Assembly (NCBI RefSeq): GCF_000147355.1
Contig: NC_014506.1
Coordinates: forward strand, 1,674,001 to 1,738,000
Reading direction: 5' to 3'
Source of the DNA: Sulfurimonas autotrophica DSM 16294
GTDB taxonomy: Bacteria > Campylobacterota > Campylobacteria > Campylobacterales > Sulfurimonadaceae
DNA: 64,000 nt
The notes beneath the pieces were generated by a model. It had not been told where the DNA came from and ran no database searches. It saw nothing but the letters and a program-made list of their open reading frames with translations. The translations under genes were made by a program, and so were the position numbers. Below are positions 26,274 to 34,319 of the stretch, piece after piece; the stretch's first letter is position 1; every line of letters starts with the position of its first letter.

Positions 26274-28165
26274 AATTTATACTTTAGACTTAGAAAAAAA
26301 GCTCTACCGGGAGCGGGTTGTCCATGTCTGCTTGCACAGTTCTCATCAAGCAGATTTTTTACGCCGCCTTTGAGAGTAAGGTTCGTTTTTGGAGCATATG
26401 ATATTTGGGTGTCTATGAGAGAATAGCTCTCTAAGCTATATGTTTTTGAATTATACACATCGTCTCTTGAGCCTACATACAGATACGTTACTAAAAAACT
26501 GGTATTGGATTGAAAGAATATTTCATCTGTTATATTTAACTTTGATGCAGGAATAAGTATCACTCTTTTATCTTCTTTATCTTTTGCATCTGTATAGGCA
26601 TATGAAAATTCTATATTCTGGTTTTCAAAAGAATAATTATAGAGACTTAGTTCTACTCCTTTTATTGTAGCCGCATCACTGTTTTCGTATTGGTTGCCGT
26701 CAAACAGGATCATATCATCTACTCTGTTGTAATATGTTGCCAATTTAAGTTTTGTATTTTTTATAACTTTTAACTCTGTGCCAATCTCTAGACTCTTTGA
26801 TCTTTCCGGTTTTACATATTGCGTAGCCGTATCCCATGGAAAGAACGGATAGAGTTCCACCATTGAAGCAAATCTGTTCTTTTTTGCAATTGACATATAG
26901 TAAGACTGTTCCTTATTATATACATAGTTACATGTAAGCTGTCCATCAACTGCTTTGTTATCTTTATAGTCAATATCAGTATTGTTATATCTATATGCTT
27001 GAGTAAGATTTTGTATTTTATATGCCAAAGATGCTGTTAATAAAATATTTTTATTGTATTGATATTTATGAAGATAGGACAATGAACTCTCTATTGCTTC
27101 ATAGTCTCTATAGCTATTGGTGTCTCCATCTTTTGTTCTATGTCTATTTCTATCTACTCGAAGCGTTACTAAAGCACTGCTCTTTTGAGAGTAATCATAT
27201 CCGACAGAGAGGATGCTTCCTAGTCTACTATCTTCATATATGGATTCATCATATTTTAAAGTTGTAAAACTTGGCGAATTATAAAAGTTAAATGTGTCTG
27301 TATAGGCATCATAATAAGATCGCAGTTTCAATGTAAGGGTGTTAATTTTGTAATCATAGTAAAACCAGTAGGAATTGAGTTCTTTGTTGTCTGTTCTTTG
27401 ATAATCAGCGGCCGTTGAGAAAGCATTTGAAGGTTCATTATACACTTGAACAGGAAGTCCAAAATCTCCTTTTAGATAAGAAATCTTAAAAGCAATGTCG
27501 CTATGTTCACTCATTTTATAGCCCGTTTTCAGATATCCTCCAAACTGTTCTTTATCAGAATTAACTCTTTCTTTATCTGGCTGAATAGGCGTATATGCAA
27601 AATCATTTGAAAGGATGAAGCGGTCTTGTTTAAAACCATTGAGCATAGCTTTTACATAATATTTATCTGTTTTATAGGATACGAGTGTTTCAAGTTTACG
27701 ATTATTTGTAGATATAGAGGTATCGGCATAACCGTGAAGTCCACTCTTTAGTTTTTTAGAAGTCAATACAATTTCTCCACCTACAGCAGAAGGAGCATAT
27801 AAACTTGGAGCACCTCCAAAGTTCAGGTCAACTTTGAGACTGTTGTCAATATACATAGAAGTATCGACAAAACCATTTGCGGTTTTATACAGCGGCACTC
27901 CGTCTTCATAGTAATCCGTAGCTCTAAAGTCATTTCCTCTGATAGAAATCACACTGGCATTGGTTGAGCTATCTATTTGGTTTATGCTGACTTGATTCAA
28001 TAGTTTTTCTGAAAGAGTTTGTGCATTTGTCTGCAACTCTTCATCAACTTCAGTTGTCGCAATATTTTCTAAGGGCGCTTCAATGCTGATAGGCTCAAGC
28101 ATTAACGCATTTAGCGTACTTGCGTAGACAATGATTACAAATTTAGCTATTTGAATCTGTTTCAA
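26270..28165 (-). CDS. TonB-dependent outer-membrane receptor
   Basis: A signal sequence (KFVIIVYASTLNALM) is followed by a plug domain at about residues 50-150 (VISIRGNDFRATDYYEDGVP, APSAVGGEIVLTSKKLKSG) and a 22-strand-type barrel ending in RAFFLSLKYKF with a terminal Phe. The C-terminal SASRHGQPAPGRAFF-like region (CASRHGQPAPGRAF) is typical. The open frame reaches a TTG at 28210; a GTG (28180) and a TTG (28165) also exist, and there is no ATG before the mature part. I prefer 28165, which gives a compact signal peptide and a 23-base overlap with the regulator. Substrate could be a metal chelate or vitamin. Confidence 0.85.
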   Translation of the reverse strand: MKQIQIAKFVIIVYASTLNALMLEPISIEAPLENIATTEVDEELQTNAQTLSEKLLNQVSINQIDSSTNASVISIRGNDFRATDYYEDGVPLYKTANGFVDTSMYIDNSLKVDLNFGGAPSLYAPSAVGGEIVLTSKKLKSGLHGYADTSISTNNRKLETLVSYKTDKYYVKAMLNGFKQDRFILSNDFAYTPIQPDKERVNSDKEQFGGYLKTGYKMSEHSDIAFKISYLKGDFGLPVQVYNEPSNAFSTAADYQRTDNKELNSYWFYYDYKINTLTLKLRSYYDAYTDTFNFYNSPSFTTLKYDESIYEDSRLGSILSVGYDYSQKSSALVTLRVDRNRHRTKDGDTNSYRDYEAIESSLSYLHKYQYNKNILLTASLAYKIQNLTQAYRYNNTDIDYKDNKAVDGQLTCNYVYNKEQSYYMSIAKKNRFASMVELYPFFPWDTATQYVKPERSKSLEIGTELKVIKNTKLKLATYYNRVDDMILFDGNQYENSDAATIKGVELSLYNYSFENQNIEFSYAYTDAKDKEDKRVILIPASKLNITDEIFFQSNTSFLVTYLYVGSRDDVYNSKTYSLESYSLIDTQISYAPKTNLTLKGGVKNLLDENCASRHGQPAPGRAFFLSLKYKF

Positions 28166-28808
28166 ATTTGTACCCGACACTCGGCTGCGATATGATGTAG
28201 TTTTTGTCAAAATTAAATTCTTTTCGTAAATCAGCTACAAGCTGTCTCAATGGATAGCTTTCCTTAATTTCATTTTCCCATACATAACTGATAATCTCTT
28301 CTGTTTTAACGGTATGGTTGATGTTTTTAAGTAAAATCTGCAGTACCCTGTTTACTTTTTTTCTTAGGCGAATAGTAGCATTATCTATCTTTAACTCTTC
28401 ATTGGCAAAATCATATTTTATTCGATCATTCACAACAAATATATCAGAAGAATTATTTTTCAATAAATGTTGCATCCTTATTTGCAGCTCTTTAAGATGA
28501 AAAGGTTTTTTAATGTATTCACTACAACCATTATCATACGCATCTACAAAATTATTAACTTCGAGTGAAGCCGTCATTATGATTATTGGACTTATAAGAT
28601 CTTTTTTCCTGATATATTTTACTATTTCCAGTCCACTGATGTTAGGCAGGTTTATATCTATGATGTAAACATCAAACCGTTCTTCATCTATGATATTAAT
28701 CGCTTCTTCTCCATCAAATATACTCACGATATTGTAGTTTTGTAATTGCAAGAATTTTTTTACAGTAGTATTTAATTGAATGTCATCTTCCACCAATAAT
28801 GCTTTCAT
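28143..28808 (-). CDS. OmpR-type response regulator
   Basis: The receiver domain has the acidic pair E7-D8-D9, the phosphoacceptor D51 (YIIDINLPNISG) and the conserved lysine in YIKKPFHLKEL. A winged-helix output domain follows (residues 125-221, ending SQPSVGYKF). It overlaps the diguanylate cyclase stop by one base and the receptor start. The histidine kinase two genes away should be its partner, and the receptor gene between them is a likely target. Confidence 0.92.
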   Translation of the reverse strand: MKALLVEDDIQLNTTVKKFLQLQNYNIVSIFDGEEAINIIDEERFDVYIIDINLPNISGLEIVKYIRKKDLISPIIIMTASLEVNNFVDAYDNGCSEYIKKPFHLKELQIRMQHLLKNNSSDIFVVNDRIKYDFANEELKIDNATIRLRKKVNRVLQILLKNINHTVKTEEIISYVWENEIKESYPLRQLVADLRKEFNFDKNYIISQPSVGYKFETDSNS

Positions 28809-29881
28809 TATTCCTCATTTATCATATTTTTATATATTACTTGATTCTTTCCATTTTTTTTAGCCTCATAAAGAGCTTCATCGGTAATCTTGTATATTTT
28901 TGAAAAGTTTTTTGCATCCCAATTTTCACAATAAACAGCACCTGCTGAAATGGTACAGGTTGTAGAATACTCATTGTTAATATGCTCTATGGACAAGGAC
29001 TCCACCACTTTGAAAAACTCTTCAATGCGCTGTTGCGGATTTTCTTCATCAAAAATAAATCCCCCGAACTCTTCTCCACCGAGTCTTATAACAAAATGGG
29101 TATTGTCATCTCCAATCGCTTTTTTTGTTGCATCAGCTATTTGCACCAATGCTTCATCACCTTTTTGATGCCCATAGGTGTCATTATATGCTTTAAAATT
29201 ATCAATATCTGCAATATAGAATAATACTGATTTGTCATTTAATTCTTCATTATTTAAAATATGTATGTTTAAAAAATGTCTATTATACAATTGCGTCAAT
29301 TCATCAACATACGAGAGTTTTTCCAGTTGGTGAATTGCATCCATCATTTTACTAAAAGCTTCTTTTCTGCTATATTCAAACAGGTACACTAAACCAGAAA
29401 ATATAAGTAGTCCAAATAGAACCTGTAATGTATCTGTAGAACTGATAGCGCCTTTATGTCCTATATATGAATAAATAAAGATTGTCACAATATATATACC
29501 CGTTAATATAGTTCCGACTTTTAAACCATTTAACAAAAATGCTACTAAGGGAAAGAAAAAAAGCCATGCAATGCTAAACATAGATTTTTCTGCATAAATA
29601 TAGTAACTCAGTATTGCTACAAGAAACAATATCGTCGTTGAAAATGTCAATACTTTCACATTTTTGTATTTCAAATATATTCCAATACAAATGAAAGAGA
29701 CTGCTGCAATAGTAATTTCAAAAAAAGCGAATAAAGATTGGTCTACAAAAAAAGCAATAATGCTTGAAGTAAGCAGACCGAGCACTAAAGCAAGAGAACA
29801 TATTATAGATAATTGTGCAGAGTTATAGTGTGGATTTTCAATGTTAAAGCCAAAATCTAATACTTTAGCAGATCTTTTCAT
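28808..29881 (-). CDS. Membrane-bound diguanylate cyclase (GGDEF)
   Basis: Five to six membrane helices (residues about 20-175) precede a GGDEF domain with DELTQLYNRHFLN, DIDNFKAYNDTYGHQKGDEA and an intact active site RLGGEEFGG. It should make cyclic di-GMP. No RxxD inhibitory site is visible five residues upstream of the GGEEF, so product feedback by that site is unlikely. It is second in the operon, overlapping the small gene upstream and the regulator downstream. Confidence 0.9.
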   Translation of the reverse strand: MKRSAKVLDFGFNIENPHYNSAQLSIICSLALVLGLLTSSIIAFFVDQSLFAFFEITIAAVSFICIGIYLKYKNVKVLTFSTTILFLVAILSYYIYAEKSMFSIAWLFFFPLVAFLLNGLKVGTILTGIYIVTIFIYSYIGHKGAISSTDTLQVLFGLLIFSGLVYLFEYSRKEAFSKMMDAIHQLEKLSYVDELTQLYNRHFLNIHILNNEELNDKSVLFYIADIDNFKAYNDTYGHQKGDEALVQIADATKKAIGDDNTHFVIRLGGEEFGGFIFDEENPQQRIEEFFKVVESLSIEHINNEYSTTCTISAGAVYCENWDAKNFSKIYKITDEALYEAKKNGKNQVIYKNMINEE

Positions 29882-30137
29882 TTTTCTTTTTTAAAATATC
29901 AATAACAATTTTAATAGCAATTTTATTTGTTCTTAACCAGCGTTGTATTTTCTCTCGGGGCATTCCAACATTTAAAATCATATCAACTTGAGAGAGCAGC
30001 ATTTCAGTATTGTTATAATATCTATTTAAATAATATCGATTCTGTAAGATTTGTTTTTCAAGTTCCATAAGTTTGTTAGTCATAAAAATATTGTAAGACA
30101 ATAATGTCATATTTTTGTCATATTTTATGAACAACAA
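29865..30137 (-). CDS. Small helical protein of unknown function
   Basis: This frame of up to 90 residues is Asn/Tyr/Lys-rich and helical (LEKQILQNRYYLNRYYNNTE). The start is unclear: the ATG at 30083 (MTNKLMELE) would give 72 residues. No family is recognised. Its end overlaps the diguanylate cyclase start by 17 bases, which supports it as a real first gene of the signalling operon. Confidence 0.5.
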   Translation of the reverse strand: MLFIKYDKNMTLLSYNIFMTNKLMELEKQILQNRYYLNRYYNNTEMLLSQVDMILNVGMPREKIQRWLRTNKIAIKIVIDILKKKNEKIC

Positions 30138-30205
30138 AAAAATTCAAACACTATGGCGGAATTTTGGGAATATTTATTGCTATACCTTAGGTAAAAAGCA
30201 GCCAT

Positions 30206-31954
30206 ATGAAATTAACAATACTCCTTTTACTCTTACTCCACAGTTTTTTGCTTAATGCAAAGACATCTAATTTTTCTATAATTGTTCATAAACCTTTTAA
30301 TGCCGAACTTGTTGACATTATCCAAAATTATAATAGAACACTGAGTGTACTTGGATTTACAAATAAATTCAAACAAGACTTACATGTAAACAAGACATAT
30401 ACAGACCCTTTTGAATATTTACAAAGTCTTTCAAATAAATATGGTGCGAAGATGCAACTCCTTACCATTAATAATAAAGCACAAATCACTCAATCAAAAA
30501 TAATTAATATTAAAAAATTTGCAAAACCTGCTTCTTTTATAAAAACACCGACAAATGGCTACTTTGTAGGCGGCTATACGATGGATGGCTCACAACTGTT
30601 ATTGTTGCTTAATGCTAATATGAATCTAACTCATCATATATATTTTGGTACCAAAAACCATGACACAATGAATAAACTTCTCGCTTTAAAAGATGGCGGA
30701 GTATTGGCCGTGGGAACTTCGTTTACATCCAGAACAAACCAGGATAATATTTTCCAAAGTGGTTTAGGCAATGATGATATTTGTATAAGCAGGTTTACAA
30801 AAGATGCACAGCTTTTATGGACTAAAAAATACGGCACGCAATATGATGATGAAGGCATTGACGCTGCCCAAGCAGATGATGGCTCCATAGTAATACTTAG
30901 TGCAACGCATAAAATGGGTAAAACAAATGTATATATCTCAAGACTAACACAAAACGGCGATAAAGTATGGTTAAAAAAGATTCCAAGTAAAAGTACAATT
31001 GAGCCGGTTTCACTACTAAACTTAAAAGATCATAATTTTGTAATTTCTTTATCCCAAGCTGATGCTATGCACAAAAAGCAGATACGCCTAGTAAAATTCG
31101 ATATATATAAAAATATATTGATAGACAGTCATATTGGCAGTATATATTCCAGTCAGATTAATGACATAAAAGAGTTTAGTGACGGTAGGTTAATAGGCGT
31201 AGGTTTTGTACAAGACAATTATAATACAGACGGCTTGGCAATGATAATAAGCAAGAATCTAAAGCTCCTTAATCAGGAACATTACGGGGATGAAAATTAT
31301 GATGTATTCAACAAAGCAACAATTTTAACAAACTCGCAAATTGGTGTAGCCGGCATTCATACCGATAACAACTCCAATGAAAACAACATGTGGATAGTCA
31401 AGCTTAATAAGGATGCTACAATTGCCAAAATAGCAGCCAATAGTCAAGATTTTTATGAGCAATTATGTAAATTATTTGAAAATGAAATAAATAATAAAGA
31501 GTTGGTAATCAAAAAAGACCTAACCATTGAGTTTACAAACAAAAGTCTTTATTTTAAGGCCGGACAATACAAACTCAATATGAAACAAAAAAAGTTTTTT
31601 GATAAATTTTCCAAAAAACTACTATCTTTTTTATATACACATAAAATGCAAATAGATACTTTAGAAATCAATGGACATACTTCTAGTGAATGGAAAAATG
31701 CTACTTTTTCAGATAGGTTTCTAAACAATGAAGAACTCTCAATGAAACGTTCTTATGAAACATTAAAATCTCTCTTTTTAGCACAAGCTGAATCAAAACA
31801 GAAGTATTTAACTCAAATTTTAAAAGGCAGTGGTCTAAATTATAAAAATAAAATCATTATAAATAAAAAAGAAAATAAAGAGAAGTCTAGAAGAGTAAGT
31901 TTAAAAATTATTTTGAAGCAAGAGGAAACCAAACCCCAAAAAGGATTTAGTTAA
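30206..31954 (+). CDS. Exported repeat (propeller-like) protein with OmpA-like C terminus
   Basis: A signal peptide (MKLTILLLLLLHSFLLNA) precedes a region (about residues 100-400) of repeats that alternate a Gly/Asp strand pattern (FVGGYTMDGSQLLLLLN, GGVLAVGTSF, GSIVILSATH, GRLIGVGFVQD), resembling bacterial beta-propeller proteins. The last 140 residues resemble the OmpA peptidoglycan-binding fold (YFKAGQYKLNMKQKKFFDKF, then LEINGHTSSEW and ELSMKRSYETLKSL, and KSRRVSLKII). It is divergent from the signalling operon and may be controlled with it. Likely periplasmic or outer-membrane attached; function unknown. Confidence 0.7.
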   Translation: MKLTILLLLLLHSFLLNAKTSNFSIIVHKPFNAELVDIIQNYNRTLSVLGFTNKFKQDLHVNKTYTDPFEYLQSLSNKYGAKMQLLTINNKAQITQSKIINIKKFAKPASFIKTPTNGYFVGGYTMDGSQLLLLLNANMNLTHHIYFGTKNHDTMNKLLALKDGGVLAVGTSFTSRTNQDNIFQSGLGNDDICISRFTKDAQLLWTKKYGTQYDDEGIDAAQADDGSIVILSATHKMGKTNVYISRLTQNGDKVWLKKIPSKSTIEPVSLLNLKDHNFVISLSQADAMHKKQIRLVKFDIYKNILIDSHIGSIYSSQINDIKEFSDGRLIGVGFVQDNYNTDGLAMIISKNLKLLNQEHYGDENYDVFNKATILTNSQIGVAGIHTDNNSNENNMWIVKLNKDATIAKIAANSQDFYEQLCKLFENEINNKELVIKKDLTIEFTNKSLYFKAGQYKLNMKQKKFFDKFSKKLLSFLYTHKMQIDTLEINGHTSSEWKNATFSDRFLNNEELSMKRSYETLKSLFLAQAESKQKYLTQILKGSGLNYKNKIIINKKENKEKSRRVSLKIILKQEETKPQKGFS

Positions 31955-31966
31955 AAAAGTTATAAA

Positions 31967-32305
31967 TTAACCACAAGATGGAACTTCACCATCTGATGCA
32001 TATTTCCAAACAAAATCATAAAGATTAGTTACATCTTTTGGTTTCATTTTTTTGATTTTTTTAACTCCATGAGGACAAATTTTAGTCCATTCTTCTTGGA
32101 GTTTACCAGCATCTTTTATAGAAGCCCAACCTTTACGATCATGCTTAATTGCGAATACTGCACCATTTTTAAGACCATCTTTTTTACAAACTTTTAGTTT
32201 TTTAAGATAAAATTTCTGACCTTTTTTTGCATCAGCCATTGCACTTGTTGTAAAAACTGATCCAGCTACCATAGCAGCCAATAATAATAAAGTCGTTTTT
32301 TTCAT
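31967..32305 (-). CDS. Small secreted protein, cytochrome-like outline without heme motif
   Basis: A clear signal peptide (MKKTTLLLLAAMVAGSVFTT, cleavage after SAMA) is followed by 88 basic residues with three cysteines (KVCKKDG, KICPHG, VPSCG) and a C-terminal helix (VTNLYDFVWKYASDGE). The layout resembles small class I cytochromes c but there is no CxxCH, so heme attachment is not expected. I do not know its role. A gene of its own, between a convergent neighbour and a 97-base gap. Confidence 0.65.
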   Translation of the reverse strand: MKKTTLLLLAAMVAGSVFTTSAMADAKKGQKFYLKKLKVCKKDGLKNGAVFAIKHDRKGWASIKDAGKLQEEWTKICPHGVKKIKKMKPKDVTNLYDFVWKYASDGEVPSCG

Positions 32306-32402
32306 TTAATTTCCTTTGAATAAGTGATAACACTGTGATATGTTACTACCATCTTCATAAATTATAGATTAATCTTATACAGTGATAATAAAATTTTATG
32401 TT

Positions 32403-32702
32403 TTATGCTCGAAAATTGAGTCTTGTTTTATCTTGAATCAGTTTTTTATACAATTTAAACTTTGCTTTTTGCAAATCTTCATCATTATAATCAAACTCTG
32501 CTTTCATGGCTTCTGCTGCGACCCCTGCAGTATCCATTGCAAACAGTTTTAACTCTTTTTTCGTCAGTTTTGCCTTTAAAGCAGCATAAAGTTCTTTGTC
32601 GTCATCTATTAAATCAAGTGCATCAAGTCTACAAAACTCTGCAAGTTTTTCTCTAAAATTATTTTCATCGTGGTACTGTCTCCAAACTGTACTTTCTAGC
32701 AT
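32403..32702 (-). CDS. Small conserved-looking cytoplasmic protein
   Basis: The 99-residue charged helical protein (REKLAEFCRLDALDLIDDDK, then TKKELKLFAMDTAGVAAEAM) has no signal or membrane segment. I do not recognise a family. Its ATG overlaps the serB stop by one base, so it is translated with serB. Confidence 0.6.
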   Translation of the reverse strand: MLESTVWRQYHDENNFREKLAEFCRLDALDLIDDDKELYAALKAKLTKKELKLFAMDTAGVAAEAMKAEFDYNDEDLQKAKFKLYKKLIQDKTRLNFRA

Positions 32703-33325
32703 TATATTTCCTTTAATATTTGTGTCAAATCTTTTGTATCTACTATTATATTTGCTTCACGCTTTAAAATCTCTCTTGCGCAAAAGGCAATTCGTGTGCC
32801 TGCATGGACAAACATTGACAGGTCATTTGCACCGTCACCACAAACCAATGTTTCTTCTTCGCTTACACCCAAAATATTTTGAAGACGAACGAGCATATCT
32901 CCTTTTGAGAAGTTAAACATCATGTCTCCGCCTACAAGACCAGTAAGTTTTCCGTTCTTTACATGTAAAGCATTGGAAAAATCGGCATCATAACCTAAAA
33001 TCTCTTTTGCATAAGAAGTAGCCGTTCTAAAACCGCCGCTAAAGCAGACTACTTTTATGCCTCTGCTTTTAAGCTCCGCTATTGTCTCACGTGCTCCAGG
33101 CATATAAGGCAGGTTATGCGATATTTTTTCAACAACTTCAAAATCCAGCCCTTTTAAAAGCCCGACTCTTTGCTGCAAAGACTCAAAAAAATCAAGCCGT
33201 CCACTCATTGCCTCTTCTGTAATGCGGGCAACTTCTTCTCCTATTCCTAATTCATCGGCAAAAAAATCAATCGTTTCGCCGTCCATTAATGTAGAATCAA
33301 AGTCAAATACTGCAAGTTTTAGCAT
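32702..33325 (-). CDS. serB: Phosphoserine phosphatase
   Basis: This haloacid-dehalogenase-type enzyme makes serine from phosphoserine. Motif I is at D8/D10 (VFDFDSTLMDGETID), motif II in VVCFSGGF, and motif IV in VCGDGANDLSMF. The 207-residue length is that of the short SerB without regulatory domains. It is divergent from the MetF-like gene. Confidence 0.92.
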   Translation of the reverse strand: MLKLAVFDFDSTLMDGETIDFFADELGIGEEVARITEEAMSGRLDFFESLQQRVGLLKGLDFEVVEKISHNLPYMPGARETIAELKSRGIKVVCFSGGFRTATSYAKEILGYDADFSNALHVKNGKLTGLVGGDMMFNFSKGDMLVRLQNILGVSEEETLVCGDGANDLSMFVHAGTRIAFCAREILKREANIIVDTKDLTQILKEI

Positions 33326-33391
33326 AAATTTTCTCTCTTTTGTATATAATGTCGCAATTATAGCTAAAGACTACTTATTATAGGATTTTAT

Positions 33392-34303
33392 TTGTTTGAC
33401 ACACTCATAGAGAAATTAAAAAACGATACATATATTACTTTAGAAACAACACCTGGGCACTCGGCAACCTTTACGCCTACTATAGATAAAATAGAAGCGC
33501 TGGGACTTGCAGAGTTGATTGACGGATTTTCTACAACAGACAATCCTTTGGCAAAACTAAAGTACAATGCCCTTTTTGCTGCCAAACTACTGCAAGACAG
33601 ATTTAACAAGCCCGTTATAGCAACAATGAGCATGAGAGACAGAAATAAAATCGCCCTGCAATCTGACCTCTTGGGTGCGAATGAGTTTAACATCCGGGCT
33701 ATTTTGGCACTCACCGGAGATCCTGCTACAATCTCAGACCAGCCAAATACAAAAGGCGTTTTTGAAGCTGACAGTTCTTTATTGCTAGACATCATTGCCG
33801 CTTTAAACTCCGGTATGGACTATGCTGCTAAGCCTTTTAGCGTTGCGCCAAAACATATACACCCTTTCGCCGTAGTTAATTCTTATGCAAAAAATCCAAA
33901 AATATTACAAAAAAAGATGCAAAAGAAGATCAAACACGGAGCAATAGGCATTATCACTCAGCCAGTCTATGATTTGGAAAATGCAAAACAACTTTTAGAA
34001 CTCAAAGATAACGCAAACAAAGAGTGCTGCCGCGAGAATAAAAATGCAGAACTTATTTTAGGTGTTTTTCCCATCACAAAACTGCGTACAGCACAATTTT
34101 TGGCATCACATGTACCAGGCATAAACGTACCACCATGCTGGATAGACAAACTGCGCCAAGCCAATATAAAAGGTGTAGAAGAAGAGTATAAAGTGGGATT
34201 TGAGCTGAGTAAAAAGCTTTTTGAAGACCTCAAGCAGCTACATCCGAAAATTCATTTGATGACAGCAAATCAATTTCAGATTGCCAAAGAAATTCTCTTA
34301 TAA
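33392..34303 (+). CDS. Methylenetetrahydrofolate reductase family protein
   Basis: The 303-residue protein has the MTHFR barrel landmarks: MSMRDRNKIALQSDLLGANE and NIRAILALTGDPA, AIGIITQPVYD and a C-terminal GVEEEYKVGFELSKKL. The usual N-terminal FEFFPP block reads LETTPG, with the glutamate kept. It would reduce 5,10-methylene- to 5-methyl-tetrahydrofolate for methionine synthesis, or act in a related flavin-dependent step. The start codon is TTG at 33392 behind TAGGAT. I leave the symbol open because MetF paralogues occur in this group. Confidence 0.82.
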   Translation: MFDTLIEKLKNDTYITLETTPGHSATFTPTIDKIEALGLAELIDGFSTTDNPLAKLKYNALFAAKLLQDRFNKPVIATMSMRDRNKIALQSDLLGANEFNIRAILALTGDPATISDQPNTKGVFEADSSLLLDIIAALNSGMDYAAKPFSVAPKHIHPFAVVNSYAKNPKILQKKMQKKIKHGAIGIITQPVYDLENAKQLLELKDNANKECCRENKNAELILGVFPITKLRTAQFLASHVPGINVPPCWIDKLRQANIKGVEEEYKVGFELSKKLFEDLKQLHPKIHLMTANQFQIAKEILL

Positions 34304-34319
34304 ATCTGAAATTTCCAGT

